Counted from the first letter of the stretch, positions 31,020-40,454 are shown. The stretch is DNA of 41,072 bases from CAZQIC01 sp964593555 (GCA_964593555.1 CAZQIC010000026.1:1-41072), one strand, 5' to 3'. Translations and numbers: made by a program. The notes: generated by a model from the letters alone, not told the origin.

Positions 31020-32210
31020 ATGATAAATAACATTAGTGATTTTAAAATGGTTGCCAAAACCATGCATGGGCTCGAAGAGCTTTTGTCAGATGAAATGTTA
31101 AAGCTTGGCGCGCGCGATATTGAAATCCATAAGCGGGCAGTAAGTTTCGTTGGTGATCAGGGTTTTTTGTATAAAGCTAATTTATGCAGCCGTGTCGCTT
31201 TAAGTATTCTTAAACATGTTAAAACATTTACGGCAATTGATCAGCACCAGTTGTATGATGAAATAAAAAATATTTCCTGGGAAGATTACATGGGCGCGGA
31301 TGATACACTTGCAGTAGATTGTTCATTGAACAGCCAGTATTTTAATCACTCTTTATTTGTTGCACAAAAAACAAAAGACGCAATTGTAGACAGACTAAAA
31401 GAAAAGTTTGGCAAAAGACCTTCCGTTGACCTGGAGAATCCAACATTGAGAGTGGACTTACATTATTATAAAGATACCTGTACTGTTTCGTTGAATAGTT
31501 CAGGCGCTCCTCTTTTTAAGAGAGGATACAGAACTTTCGCTGAGAAAGCTCCGATAAATGAAGTGCTTGCTGCGGGAATGGTTTTGTTAAGCGGCTGGGA
31601 TAAGCGAAGCAATTTTGTGGATCCCATGTGCGGTTCTGGTACTCTTGCCATTGAGGCAGCATTGATAGCGGGTAATATTCCTCCCGGGTATTACAGGGAG
31701 AATTTCGGTTTCATGAACTGGAAGGATTACGACGAAGAGTTGTGGAAAAAAATATCTGAGTCGTCGATTGGAAAAATTTCGAACGAACAGCCTGCTATTT
31801 ATGCTTCTGATATATCTGCAACTGCTATAAGGGTGGCCGGCGAAAATATTGTTAACGCCAAGGTTGATGATGCGATTAAACTTAAAAAAATAGCTATCGA
31901 AAATATTGAACCGCCTCAGGGAAGAGGGATTGCGATAATTAATCCACCCTATGGTGAGCGATTGAATAGCGGGGAGGATATTGCCATGTTTTACAAAACA
32001 ATTGGCGATACAATGAAGAAAAAGTTTTCCGGTTACGATGTTTGGATAATAAGTTCGAACATGGAGGCGTTAAAAAATATTGGCTTGCGACCAACCAGGA
32101 GAATAACTTTATTTAATGGTGCACTCGAGTGTAAATTTTTGAAATTCAGTATTTACGATGGCACAAAAAAAATACATAAGCTGAAAGAAAAGGATACGAA
32201 TAACGAATAG
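31020..32210 (+). CDS. THUMP-domain class I RNA methyltransferase (RlmL N-half type)
   Basis: A 396-residue SAM-dependent rRNA methyltransferase, probably acting on guanine N2 of 23S rRNA as in the N-terminal half of E. coli RlmL. The N-terminal ferredoxin-like part (about 1-55, MVAKTMHGLEELLSDEMLKL) and the THUMP domain (about 55-155) precede the Rossmann methyltransferase. The SAM-binding motif I is DPMCGSGTLAIEAAL near 200, and the catalytic motif NPPYGERL is near 307. It lacks the RlmK-type half found fused in E. coli. The ATG at 31020 is preferred over GTG 31002. It is followed after 19 bp by pfkA, so the two may be co-transcribed. Confidence 0.9.
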   Translation: MINNISDFKMVAKTMHGLEELLSDEMLKLGARDIEIHKRAVSFVGDQGFLYKANLCSRVALSILKHVKTFTAIDQHQLYDEIKNISWEDYMGADDTLAVDCSLNSQYFNHSLFVAQKTKDAIVDRLKEKFGKRPSVDLENPTLRVDLHYYKDTCTVSLNSSGAPLFKRGYRTFAEKAPINEVLAAGMVLLSGWDKRSNFVDPMCGSGTLAIEAALIAGNIPPGYYRENFGFMNWKDYDEELWKKISESSIGKISNEQPAIYASDISATAIRVAGENIVNAKVDDAIKLKKIAIENIEPPQGRGIAIINPPYGERLNSGEDIAMFYKTIGDTMKKKFSGYDVWIISSNMEALKNIGLRPTRRITLFNGALECKFLKFSIYDGTKKIHKLKEKDTNNE

Positions 32211-32229
32211 GTACGAATTTTACGAATCA

Positions 32230-33213
32230 ATGGATAAAAAGAAAATAAAAAAAATCGCGGTACTTACTTCCGGAGGTGATGCTCCCGGAATGAATGCCTG
32301 CATACGTGCAGTTGTTCGGACAGCACTGTATAATAACCTGGAAGTTGTTGGGGTACGTTACGGATATGAAGGATTGATAAACGGTGATATAATTAATATG
32401 GATGCAAAGTCTGTTGCAAATATTATTCAAAGAGGCGGTACCATTCTTAAAACTTCACGCAGTAAACGATTTATGACAAAGGCAGGAATGGAAACTGCAA
32501 AACAAATATTGAAGAAAAATAAAGTTGATGGAGTAGTTGCTATTGGCGGTGACGGAACTTTTAAAGGCGCATTAGAATTCAGTAAGGTTTGTGATATTCC
32601 GTTTGTTGGTATACCAGGTACAATTGATAACGATTTAGCAGGAACGGATTTTACAATTGGTTACGATACTGCTATAAATACAGTTGTTGATGCTATTGAC
32701 AGGATCCGAGATACCGCTGAATCGCATAACAGAATATTTTTTGTTGAGGTAATGGGTCGTGACGCAGGGTTAATTGCATTGCGAAGCGGGATAGCAAGCG
32801 GTGCAGAAGATATTATTATACCCGAAACAAAAACAGATATTGACAGGTTAGTACTTAAATTAAAAAAGAGCCGTAAGGATAAATCATCTAAAATAGTAAT
32901 TGTTGCAGAGGGTGATGAGGCCGGAGGCGCTTTTGCTATTGCTGAAGACGTAAAGGAACATATGCCGGGTTATGATATGCGAGTCACTATTCTTGGTCAT
33001 ACTCAAAGAGGCGGAAGCCCAAGCTGTATGGATAGGGTGAATGCAAGCCGTTTAGGATTTGCAGCAGTTAATACTTTACTAGAAAAAAGAGGAAAAGTGA
33101 TGATAGGGATCGTAGATAAAAAAATTCATTTTACTTCATTCGAAAATGCCATCAAGCATATTCAGCAGCCATATCGTGATCTTATAAAAATGATGCAGGT
33201 GCTTTCTACCTGA
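32230..33213 (+). CDS. pfkA: ATP-dependent 6-phosphofructokinase
   Basis: A 327-residue glycolytic enzyme converting fructose 6-phosphate and ATP to fructose 1,6-bisphosphate; the length is close to the 320 residues of E. coli PfkA. Motifs are the N-terminal IAVLTSGGDAPGMNACIRAV, the ATP-binding GGDGTFKGA, the catalytic PGTIDNDLAGTD (Asp as base), VEVMGRDAG and the C-terminal GHTQRGGSPSCMDR. The glycine of GGDGT is kept (pyrophosphate-dependent forms have a changed residue after GGD), so ATP rather than pyrophosphate is the likely donor. It follows the methyltransferase gene by 19 bp. Its stop lies 11 bp from the converging TPR gene. Confidence 0.96.
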   Translation: MDKKKIKKIAVLTSGGDAPGMNACIRAVVRTALYNNLEVVGVRYGYEGLINGDIINMDAKSVANIIQRGGTILKTSRSKRFMTKAGMETAKQILKKNKVDGVVAIGGDGTFKGALEFSKVCDIPFVGIPGTIDNDLAGTDFTIGYDTAINTVVDAIDRIRDTAESHNRIFFVEVMGRDAGLIALRSGIASGAEDIIIPETKTDIDRLVLKLKKSRKDKSSKIVIVAEGDEAGGAFAIAEDVKEHMPGYDMRVTILGHTQRGGSPSCMDRVNASRLGFAAVNTLLEKRGKVMIGIVDKKIHFTSFENAIKHIQQPYRDLIKMMQVLST

Positions 33214-33224
33214 TAATAGAATTG

Positions 33225-34061
33225 TTATTTGCCGTATGTTTTACCGCAGTACTTTTTGTAAACATCCGTTGCTTTTGCTTCACCCAGTATTTCGGCTTTT
33301 TTAAGATCTTCGCAGCCGCCTTTTTCGTCACCAATGTTGTAACGGGATACGCCACGATTGGCATATGCTTTCGAATTACTTGGTTTTAATTCAATGGCTT
33401 TATCAAAGTCGCGAATTGCGCTGTGATAATCTTCCATATTCATTTTTAAAATTCCGCGATAGGTATAAGCAGGTTCATAATCTTTTTTTATTTCAATGGC
33501 TTTGTTAAAATCGGCTAATGCCGTAGAATAATCTTTTAGTTTTTCATTCACCAGTCCTCTGTTGCTTCTTGCCCGAGTGTACATGGGCTGCAGATAAATT
33601 GCCTGGTTGTAATCTTTTAACGCTCCTTTATAATCTCCCATTTGCATTTTTGCATCCGCACGTCCGCAATAAGCTTCTGGATAATTTGGTTTTATTTTTA
33701 TCGCTTTCGAATAATCTTTTAGAGCTCCCTTACTATCCTTGGTATTGAACTTGGCAGTACCGCGGTTACAATATGCTTCGGCAAAATTTGGTTTAAGTTC
33801 GATGGCTTTGTTGTAATCTGCAATTTCACCCAGATAATCTCCCTTAATTGCCCCCCTTAATAAGCCTCTGTTGCTATATGCCTCCGCAAACTTAGGATCC
33901 AATTCAATGGCTTTGGTTAGGTCTTTTATTGCCCCATCATAATCAGCCTTACTTATTTTAGCATCAGCCTCATTAAAAAAATCGATCGCCGTAGTTTGAG
34001 AAAAAACAGCGGGAACAATTAGTAATAATAGAAAGGATAAAGGCTTTCTCACGTTTAACAA
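33225..34061 (-). CDS. Secreted protein with seven tetratricopeptide repeats
   Basis: A 278-residue protein. Residues 1-21 are a signal peptide (ending VPAVFS), so the protein is periplasmic or on the surface. From residue about 24 the chain is seven consecutive 34-35 residue TPR units, each with the pattern A-x-x-x-R-G...D-Y-x-x-A-I-x-D-(F/Y)-x-K-A-I-x-L-x-P (for example AIKDLTKAIELDPK, ALKDYSKAIKIKPN, ALADFNKAIEIKKD). The last unit is degenerate and has a cysteine pair (GGCEDL, KYCGK). TPR proteins serve as protein-binding scaffolds; the partner is unknown. It converges on pfkA with an 11-bp gap, so they may share a terminator region. Confidence 0.92.
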   Translation of the reverse strand: MLNVRKPLSFLLLLIVPAVFSQTTAIDFFNEADAKISKADYDGAIKDLTKAIELDPKFAEAYSNRGLLRGAIKGDYLGEIADYNKAIELKPNFAEAYCNRGTAKFNTKDSKGALKDYSKAIKIKPNYPEAYCGRADAKMQMGDYKGALKDYNQAIYLQPMYTRARSNRGLVNEKLKDYSTALADFNKAIEIKKDYEPAYTYRGILKMNMEDYHSAIRDFDKAIELKPSNSKAYANRGVSRYNIGDEKGGCEDLKKAEILGEAKATDVYKKYCGKTYGK

Positions 34062-34184
34062 TATACCATTAAGATAATGCTTTTTTTAAGATGGCTTTAA
34101 GATTCTTATTAACACCTGTTAATTCAATTATTACTTATGCCGATAATAATTTGTGTTAATTTAAGAGCGATTTCATCAAATTAA

Positions 34185-36875
34185 ATGGTTAATAAATCTT
34201 TAGTCTTTTTAATTGTTTTGGTAATTTGTCTGGCCGGATGTAAAAATTCTGTCCGGGAACCAAATCCTGTTTTCGAAAGTAACTGGCAAAATAGGAATGA
34301 TGGAGTTTTTATAGGTGAAAATTTCTGGGCCAATCGTTTACAGGATTGGAGAATAAAGGGTGGAAGGCTCGAATGTGTTGATGGTAAATTGCCATTGAGA
34401 ACCGTTCAGGTATTAACAACTGAGTTTAATAAAGGTCCGGCGGATTTTAGTATTCAGTTAGATGCAGGTGTTATTGATTCCGCATCCGGAGTCGATAGTA
34501 ACTCTTTTTGTGGGTTTGCCATAGGCTGCGGAAAAGGATTAGATTACAGAGCGAGAGCATTGATCCATAATGGATCAGGGAAAAATGGTGGTCTTATAGC
34601 TTGTGTTAACAGGGAAGGAGAATTGTTTTTTTTGAACAACGAGGATGGTCTGAAAATTTTGGCAAGGTCAATTAAATCTGTTCCTGGTTTAGGTTCATAT
34701 CATCTTAAACTTGAAGGAAATGTTTCTGGAAAAAATTATTTACTCAGGCTTTCATTGGTAAATGATAATGGCGATTATATAAACGAATGTGGTTATGAAT
34801 ACACCTCTGCAGAAAAATTATTTGGCGGACTTGCACTGGTTGCCAACAAAGGGGTTTCTCCGAGTGGTAAATCGTATTGGTTTAATAATTTAAAATTATC
34901 GGGCAGCAAATTTACTAAGGACGATTCAAAAAAATTTGGACCAATAGTAGGAGTGCAGTACACCCTCAATAGCGGCATATTAAAACTCGTAACACAATTT
35001 TTTCCATTGGGGGCTAAAGATTCCCGCGACGCAATTATTGAGATCAAAGAAACTGGATCGGAAAAAATTCAGACTGCAACTGCGAAAATAGAGGACACCA
35101 CAAACATCGCATTGTTCAGATTTAAAAACTGGAATTCAAAAGCCGATCATTCTTTTACTGTTAAATATAAAATGGATGATACTGAAAAAGAGTTTTTATA
35201 CGAGGGTAAAATAGATCATGAACCAGCTGAGAAAGAAGAGTTGGTCGTTGCAACGCTTAACTGCAACAGTAATTGTTATGCCACATTCAATACCACCTAT
35301 AATTTCGATAGTACACTGCTTTGGTTTCCGCATAAGGACCTTGTAGATAATCTTAAAATTCAAAAACCGGACATGCTGCTTAATCTTGGCGATCAGCTTT
35401 ATGAGTCGCGTCCCACAGATGCTGATAAAAGCGGTACGATGTCGAGTTATCTTGATTATTTGTATAAATGGTATTTGTGGTATTGGGCCTATGGAGATCT
35501 GACAAGGAATATTCCTTCCGTTTGTCTGGTGGATGATCATGATGTTTTCCAGGGAAATTTATGGGGAGCCGGAGGTGTTAAAGCACGGGAATATTTAAAA
35601 AATGAAAACGATTATCCTGATCATTATAAAAAGACATGTATCGATTGCTGGAATGCCGATGGCGGGGGATATACTATGCCAGCAGCATTCGTGAATATGG
35701 TAGAGAGAACACAGACTGCTCATTTACCAGATCCATATGATAAAACCATTTTGCCTTATGGTATCAAAACATATTTCACTTCATTAAAATATGCAGGAGT
35801 AAGTTTTGCATTACTCGAGGATCGAAAATTTAAATCTTCTCCTTCAATTGTTATTCCTACTGCTAAAATTGTAAACGGATTCTCTCAGTTAGAAAAATAC
35901 AATACGAAAGATTTTGATGTAATGGGTGCTCAATTATTCGGGAAGAGCCAGGAAAATTTTATTGATCAATGGGCGCAGGATTGGGATAATGTATCGGTTA
36001 AGATCGCGGTATCACAAACAGAATTAGCGAATGTGTCAACAATGCCATCCAGTTTTAAAAATGATGATAGTATTCAATTCATTGGAGTATACGGTGAAGA
36101 CTCAATTCCAAAAGGGTACACTTTTGCGAAAGACATGGATTCTGATGGATGGCCTCAGCAGGCAAGGAACACAGCGCTACAGGGATTTAGAAAAGGATTT
36201 GCATTTCATATTGGCGGCGATCAACATATTGGTGTATTGCTGCAGCATGGCATTGATACCTGGGGTGATGCCGGTTTTTCTTTTTGTGTTCCTCCAATAG
36301 CAAATGCATGGCCGCGAAGGTGGTTCCCGCCTTACGAAGGAAAAAGAAGAGATAAAGGTTCTCCCTATTATACGGGTGATTATGAAGATGGTTTTGGAAA
36401 TAAAATTACGATTCATGCTGCCGCAAATCCTCACATCACTATGCAGCAACCTGATAAGTTGTATGATTTGGTCTCTGGTTACGGAATTGTAAAGATCAAT
36501 ACAAAGAAACAGCAAATAACGGTTGAGTGCTGGCCAAGGTATGCTGCTCCCGGAAAACCTAATCATGAGCAATTTAGTGGCTGGCCAATGACTATAAGTA
36601 TTGAGAACAACTATACTTATAATGCTCCTTACACAATTGGTAAAATAATATTTGAAGAAAAAGATCCCAATATATTGGTGCAGGTTTACAGTGAACCAAC
36701 AAATGAAATTGTATACACTATCAAAACATTTGCGAAAGAGTTTTATTGTAATGTTTTCGAAAAAGGTGATTACAGCCTCGTTATTACTAATTTAAATAAT
36801 GGCAAAAAAATAACAAGGTCTAATTTAAAGACGGTCGAAAGAGGGAAGGCAATAGTTATAGAAACAAAGTTCTGA
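34185..36875 (+). CDS. PhoD-like alkaline phosphatase / metallophosphatase lipoprotein
   Basis: An 896-residue lipoprotein (lipobox LAGC, cysteine 19). Residues about 30-240 are a beta-sandwich module (WRIKGGRLECVDGK, YHLKLEGN, NNLKLSGS) that may bind a substrate or a polymer. Residues about 345-790 are the PhoD-type metallophosphatase core: ATLNCNSNCYATFN, LNLGDQLYESRP near 400 (metal ligands), SVCLVDDHDVFQGNLWG near 445 and the histidine motif GGDQHIGVLLQHG near 675. The C-terminal 100 residues are another beta domain. PhoD-type enzymes cleave phosphodiesters and phosphomonoesters and use Ca/Fe. The order of the core motifs supports an active enzyme. It meets the next gene tail to tail, 4 bp apart. 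Confidence 0.85.
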   Translation: MVNKSLVFLIVLVICLAGCKNSVREPNPVFESNWQNRNDGVFIGENFWANRLQDWRIKGGRLECVDGKLPLRTVQVLTTEFNKGPADFSIQLDAGVIDSASGVDSNSFCGFAIGCGKGLDYRARALIHNGSGKNGGLIACVNREGELFFLNNEDGLKILARSIKSVPGLGSYHLKLEGNVSGKNYLLRLSLVNDNGDYINECGYEYTSAEKLFGGLALVANKGVSPSGKSYWFNNLKLSGSKFTKDDSKKFGPIVGVQYTLNSGILKLVTQFFPLGAKDSRDAIIEIKETGSEKIQTATAKIEDTTNIALFRFKNWNSKADHSFTVKYKMDDTEKEFLYEGKIDHEPAEKEELVVATLNCNSNCYATFNTTYNFDSTLLWFPHKDLVDNLKIQKPDMLLNLGDQLYESRPTDADKSGTMSSYLDYLYKWYLWYWAYGDLTRNIPSVCLVDDHDVFQGNLWGAGGVKAREYLKNENDYPDHYKKTCIDCWNADGGGYTMPAAFVNMVERTQTAHLPDPYDKTILPYGIKTYFTSLKYAGVSFALLEDRKFKSSPSIVIPTAKIVNGFSQLEKYNTKDFDVMGAQLFGKSQENFIDQWAQDWDNVSVKIAVSQTELANVSTMPSSFKNDDSIQFIGVYGEDSIPKGYTFAKDMDSDGWPQQARNTALQGFRKGFAFHIGGDQHIGVLLQHGIDTWGDAGFSFCVPPIANAWPRRWFPPYEGKRRDKGSPYYTGDYEDGFGNKITIHAAANPHITMQQPDKLYDLVSGYGIVKINTKKQQITVECWPRYAAPGKPNHEQFSGWPMTISIENNYTYNAPYTIGKIIFEEKDPNILVQVYSEPTNEIVYTIKTFAKEFYCNVFEKGDYSLVITNLNNGKKITRSNLKTVERGKAIVIETKF

Positions 36876-36879
36876 TGCC

Positions 36880-37230
36880 TTACATGGCTTTAAATGTGAA
36901 GATATAACGAACATTATCGTTATAATCTCCTACTTCTTTTCCCTTATTGTTTTGCTTTTTTAACTCAGCATAAACTTCTTTAATAACCGCTGGTATAGCA
37001 GATTCAAAAGAAACAAAGGAATTCCTGTTTTTCTTACGATTTAGGATTTCGCAATTCTCATAAAAACGATTAAGAGCATCTTTAAGCTCTTGTTCGGTTT
37101 CGCACATGCCAACTGACCATGTAAAATGAGGGAGGTACTCGTATTTTAATTTTTCTTTGTGTTTTTGCAATGCATCAAGTATCTCCGGGGCAGAATAAAA
37201 TTCACTATGGCAATTAAGCTTTTTATTCAT
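36880..37230 (-). CDS. Small hypothetical protein
   Basis: A protein of 116 residues, if started at ATG 37230 (MNKKLNCHSEFYSAPEIL). An in-frame ATG at 37263 adds 11 residues, but the -7 box of a good promoter lies only two bases before that ATG (37265-37272), so that start would leave almost no leader. The protein is charged and helical, with a WSVGMCETEQELKDALNRF stretch and a C-terminal strand (YIFTFKAM). No family is recognised. The gene overlaps nothing and converges on the PhoD-like gene, 4 bp from its stop. I consider it real because of the promoter and the clean open frame; the function is unknown. Confidence 0.65.
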   Translation of the reverse strand: MNKKLNCHSEFYSAPEILDALQKHKEKLKYEYLPHFTWSVGMCETEQELKDALNRFYENCEILNRKKNRNSFVSFESAIPAVIKEVYAELKKQNNKGKEVGDYNDNVRYIFTFKAM

Positions 37231-37264
37231 TTTAAGTGCTTTGGGTGATTCTAGCGCTATCATA

Positions 37265-37294
37265 CAAATGTATATTTTTAGGTGAATTAAACAA
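37265..37294 (-). promoter_or_regulatory. Bacteroidota-type promoter of the small hypothetical gene
   Basis: On the minus strand TTG (37294-37292), a 19-nt spacer and TACATTTG (37272-37265) match the phylum consensus. The transcription start would be near 37258-37260, which favours translation from ATG 37230. Confidence 0.65.
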
Positions 37295-37411
37295 GTTTTA
37301 ACAAGCCCAACTATCTATCTAGATGCAATTTGAATACAAAAGGATGCATGAGAGCCTGTATTTTTATCAAATCATACTATATTTAGAAATAATTTGAATA
37401 ATTGACTGAAA

Positions 37412-38254
37412 ATGAAGGAATTTCTTAAATATGAATTGTTAAAGTATGGCAGCATCCAGATAACCGTACTTGGTTTATTAGCCATTTGTGTATTTATTTT
37501 ATTAGCCTTCGCATTCCATAAAATCGTTAAAAAATTGTTGAGTAAAAGTGTCGCGGCGGGAAGGATAGATATAGGACGAAAATTTGCGGTGGCAAGGATG
37601 CTTAAGTATTTTTTGTATGTGATTGTTATTGCCTTAGCGTTTAATGCGATCGGTATTGATGTGACCATATTTATTGCGGGTTCTGCGGCCCTGTTGGTCG
37701 GTCTTGGTTTAGGTGTAAAACAAATTTTTAACGATATCGTTTCCGGAATAATTTTATTGATAGAAGGCGGCTTAAGTGTTGGTGATGTTATAGAGGCGGA
37801 TGGAACTTCTGGCATCGTTAAGGAAATAGGGATACGTACTTCAAAAGTATTAACCAATGAGGCTACGATTGTTATTGTACCCAATTCAAAATTCGTAAGC
37901 GAAAAGGTAACCAATTGGGGGCACGTGAGGCCAACAAGATTTTTTATTGAGGTAGGGGTGGCTTATAATTCAGATGTTGAATTGGTAAAAAAAGTGTTGA
38001 TGGATGCGGCTGTGAAATATTATGGTGATATTGAAACTGAGCCGGAAGTTTTTATACGACTTGAAAATTTCGGAGAAACAATGATAGCATTCAGGTTATA
38101 TTTCTTTTCGAAGAGGATAGCCAAGATAGAGAACATTAAAAGTGAAATGCGCTGGTATGTATTAACTACATTACATAAACATTCAATTATCATTGGAACC
38201 GATAAAGAAAGCAAAAGCGGAAATATTGCAAAGAAGAAACCTGAAGCGGATTAA
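37412..38254 (+). CDS. MscS-family mechanosensitive channel
   Basis: A 280-residue inner membrane channel that opens under membrane tension to release solutes. Three hydrophobic helices lie at about residues 16-37, 62-80 and 85-110. The third carries the pore-lining Gly/Ala pattern (GSAALLVGLGLGVKQIFNDI), then GIILLIEGGLSVGDVIEADG, the MscS-core beta domain with GIRTSKVLTNEATIVIVPNS, and a C-terminal alpha/beta domain. The length is close to E. coli MscS (286). Its stop codon is directly next to that of the converging pseudouridine synthase gene (38254/38255). The upstream region has only an imperfect TATATTTA box (about 37377). Confidence 0.92.
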   Translation: MKEFLKYELLKYGSIQITVLGLLAICVFILLAFAFHKIVKKLLSKSVAAGRIDIGRKFAVARMLKYFLYVIVIALAFNAIGIDVTIFIAGSAALLVGLGLGVKQIFNDIVSGIILLIEGGLSVGDVIEADGTSGIVKEIGIRTSKVLTNEATIVIVPNSKFVSEKVTNWGHVRPTRFFIEVGVAYNSDVELVKKVLMDAAVKYYGDIETEPEVFIRLENFGETMIAFRLYFFSKRIAKIENIKSEMRWYVLTTLHKHSIIIGTDKESKSGNIAKKKPEAD

Positions 38255-38908
38255 TTACCCCTTGATCTTTAAGAGCGAATACAATTTTTTCTTATCAAGC
38301 TCTATCACCTCTCCCGGTTCCATATTTGCAAGCGTTAAGTTTTCTATTGAGGCCCTTACCAAGCGCAGTGTAGGGTAACCAACCTTCGCCGTCATTTTTC
38401 TAACCTGCCTGTTTTTTCCTTCTGTAAGTGTTAACTCAATCCAGGTAACCGGTACATTTTTCCGATAACGTATTGGAGGATTTCGTTCTGCGAGTGCGGG
38501 CTCATCAATTTGTTTTGCGGTACAAGGTTGTGTTTTGTAGTTTTCTCCGTTTATATTTATAACTACACCATCGCATAATTCTTTTAATTTATCAGGGGCG
38601 GGAGTTCCCTCTACCTGCGCGTAATAGGTTCGCTTATGCTTCATTGAGGGTTCTAACAATAAATTGTTAAGTTTTTTGTCGTTGCTTAATATCAATAATC
38701 CTTCGCTGTCGGTATCCAATCTCCCTAGTGGATACACATCTTTAGGAAGTTTTATTTCAAGATCGGCGAGAGTTGGATATTCACCATCTTTAGTAAACTG
38801 GCAAAGCATATTGAATGGTTTGTACACTACAAAATAGCGTAAAGGGCCTGTTATTTCTTTTTTTAGTTTATTTCTAAAATCGTTTCTTCTGTCGTTATCC
38901 ATCCCCAT
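38255..38908 (-). CDS. Pseudouridine synthase, RluE/RsuA family
   Basis: A 217-residue enzyme that isomerises a uridine in 23S rRNA; the closest type is RluE (U2457 in E. coli). The catalytic motif is GRLDTDSEGLLIL (about 62-74, catalytic aspartate 65). Other family elements are RYFVVYKPFNMLCQF, HKRTYYAQVEG and TEGKNRQVRKMTAKVG with TLRLVRASIENLTL near the C terminus. No N-terminal S4 domain is present, which fits RluE. The third-codon ATG (MDNDRRND) is an alternative start. It is convergent and abutting with the mscS gene. Confidence 0.9.
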   Translation of the reverse strand: MGMDNDRRNDFRNKLKKEITGPLRYFVVYKPFNMLCQFTKDGEYPTLADLEIKLPKDVYPLGRLDTDSEGLLILSNDKKLNNLLLEPSMKHKRTYYAQVEGTPAPDKLKELCDGVVININGENYKTQPCTAKQIDEPALAERNPPIRYRKNVPVTWIELTLTEGKNRQVRKMTAKVGYPTLRLVRASIENLTLANMEPGEVIELDKKKLYSLLKIKG

Positions 38909-39102
38909 ATTTTTTCAATTAATTTTTTTATTTAACGATTCATTAACCAAAGCAAAGTGTAATATTTTTTTATCCATGAATATTCTCTAAAGCGAATGTA
39001 GTTATATGTTTTTAATCCTGAATAAGGCCTTGGAAAATAATCGAATGTATGACGATTAATATTTCAACTGTAAGAAAATTACCCATTTTAATAAGTATGT
39101 GC

Positions 39103-39110
39103 TATATTTG
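39103..39110 (+). promoter_or_regulatory. -7 promoter element before the small STAS-like gene
   Basis: TATATTTG matches TAnnTTTG. It lies 20 bp upstream of the ATG at 39131, and the start would fall about 14 nt before it. No clear -33 box is visible. Confidence 0.5.
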
Positions 39111-39130
39111 ATATAAGATCATTCTACAGG

Positions 39131-39529
39131 ATGGGAGGAGAAGAGATAGTTTTAGAATCTGAAGTGCACCTTACATCCTTTGATAAAAGGGGATTTGTTA
39201 AGACATGTGTTAAGCCCGGATCATCTATTGATTTAAAGCACGCGATCGAGAATTCGACCTTCGTTAAACGCATATCTGGTGAATCAAAACATCCGATGTT
39301 AGTTGATATAAGAAATCTCGAAGGTATTTCAAAAGAGGCAAGGGATCATTATTCAATGCGTAACCGGGAGCCCGGAATAACGTCCATAGCTCTGCTTATT
39401 GATTCACCTATCGGAAGGATAATAGGAAATTTTTATATGCTCATTAGTCGCCCCGTTGTACCTACAAAATTATTTACGAGCGAAACAAGTGCTGTTTCCT
39501 GGCTTTTAAAGAATGCGGGCCATGAGTAA
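39131..39529 (+). CDS. Small soluble protein overlapping a histidine kinase gene (SpoIIAA/STAS-like)
   Basis: A 132-residue soluble protein with the alternating strand-helix pattern of a SpoIIAA/STAS-like domain (MLVDIRNLEGISKEARDHYS, then ITSIALLIDSPIGRIIGNFY, TKLFTSETSAVSWLLKN). This is a fold suggestion, not a family match. Its last 17 bases overlap the ATG of the histidine kinase gene at 39513, so the two are very likely translationally coupled and work together. It may feed a signal to the kinase, which has no sensor domain of its own. It has an exact -7 promoter element just upstream. Confidence 0.78.
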   Translation: MGGEEIVLESEVHLTSFDKRGFVKTCVKPGSSIDLKHAIENSTFVKRISGESKHPMLVDIRNLEGISKEARDHYSMRNREPGITSIALLIDSPIGRIIGNFYMLISRPVVPTKLFTSETSAVSWLLKNAGHE

Positions 39530-40454
39530 GGATTTGCAGGAGATATACGCTTTGCTTTGTAAAGTAACCAACCCAAAAACCAAACCCGGAAAAGTTACCA
39601 AAGGAAAAATTCTCAGTCTTATAAAGTTGGTGTCCAAAAAGAAAAGCAAAGATGTTCATGTAAAAGAAGTTTACGAAAAAAGGATCAATAATATTTTGAA
39701 GGGAGTCCTGAGGCTTGCAAAGTTTGATTATTCAAAAAAAATATCACTCACCAGAAACAAAGATCACTTTGACTCACTTGCCGAGGGTATAAATATGCTG
39801 GGTGAGGAATTGAAGTCTTCCGTGTTATCATTGAATGAAAAAGAAACATTGCTGAAAGAAATACACCATCGGGTTAAAAACAATCTGCAGGTTATTTCGA
39901 GCCTACTTAGTTTGCAGTCGGAAAGTCTTGGAAATGCTGAAATGGATAATAAACTCAGGGCTTCAATTGCAAGAGTGAAGGCAATGGCGCTGATCCATGA
40001 AAAATTGTATCAATCAAAAAGTCTTTCAGTAGTTAACTTTTATGATTATATGGAGGATCTGATCAAGAACCTTAATGGAAGTTACAGTCTGAATACTGAT
40101 AAAATAAAAATGCATATTGATATTGATCCGGAATACCGACTGCTTAATATCGATTCTGCAATACCCTGTGGCTTGATACTAAACGAATTGCTTTCTAATT
40201 CATACAAGTATGCATTTCCCAATAATAATCAGGGGAACATTTACGTGAAAATGGGTTTGTCTTCCAGGAACGATAAAAATATTAGGATCGAGTTTTCAGA
40301 TGATGGGGTAGGTATACCAAAAGATTTTAATATTAAAACCACCACTACACTTGGTTTACAATTGGTAAACATGCTGGCGCAGCAAATTGATGCAAATCTT
40401 TCCCTGGAAAGAACCAAAGGAACACATTACACGATAGAGTTTTCTGTCAATTAA
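39513..40454 (+). CDS. Soluble sensor histidine kinase, HisKA_2 / HWE-like type
   Basis: A 313-residue kinase without a transmembrane helix. Residues 1-105 are helical with a Lys-rich segment (KGKILSLIKLVSKKKSKD) and a HAMP-like stretch (LAKFDYSKKISL, LGEELKSSVLSLNEKE). The HisKA_2 dimerisation domain follows with the phospho-acceptor motif LLKEIHHRVKNNLQVISSL (His about 117). The ATPase domain has the N box NELLSNSYKYAF (about 222), the G1 box FSDDGVGIP (about 262) and TTLGLQLVNML. This type signals to response regulators; none is adjacent. It overlaps the preceding gene by 17 bases, and its stop overlaps the converging HEAT-like gene by 8. Confidence 0.92.
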   Translation: MRAMSKDLQEIYALLCKVTNPKTKPGKVTKGKILSLIKLVSKKKSKDVHVKEVYEKRINNILKGVLRLAKFDYSKKISLTRNKDHFDSLAEGINMLGEELKSSVLSLNEKETLLKEIHHRVKNNLQVISSLLSLQSESLGNAEMDNKLRASIARVKAMALIHEKLYQSKSLSVVNFYDYMEDLIKNLNGSYSLNTDKIKMHIDIDPEYRLLNIDSAIPCGLILNELLSNSYKYAFPNNNQGNIYVKMGLSSRNDKNIRIEFSDDGVGIPKDFNIKTTTTLGLQLVNMLAQQIDANLSLERTKGTHYTIEFSVN

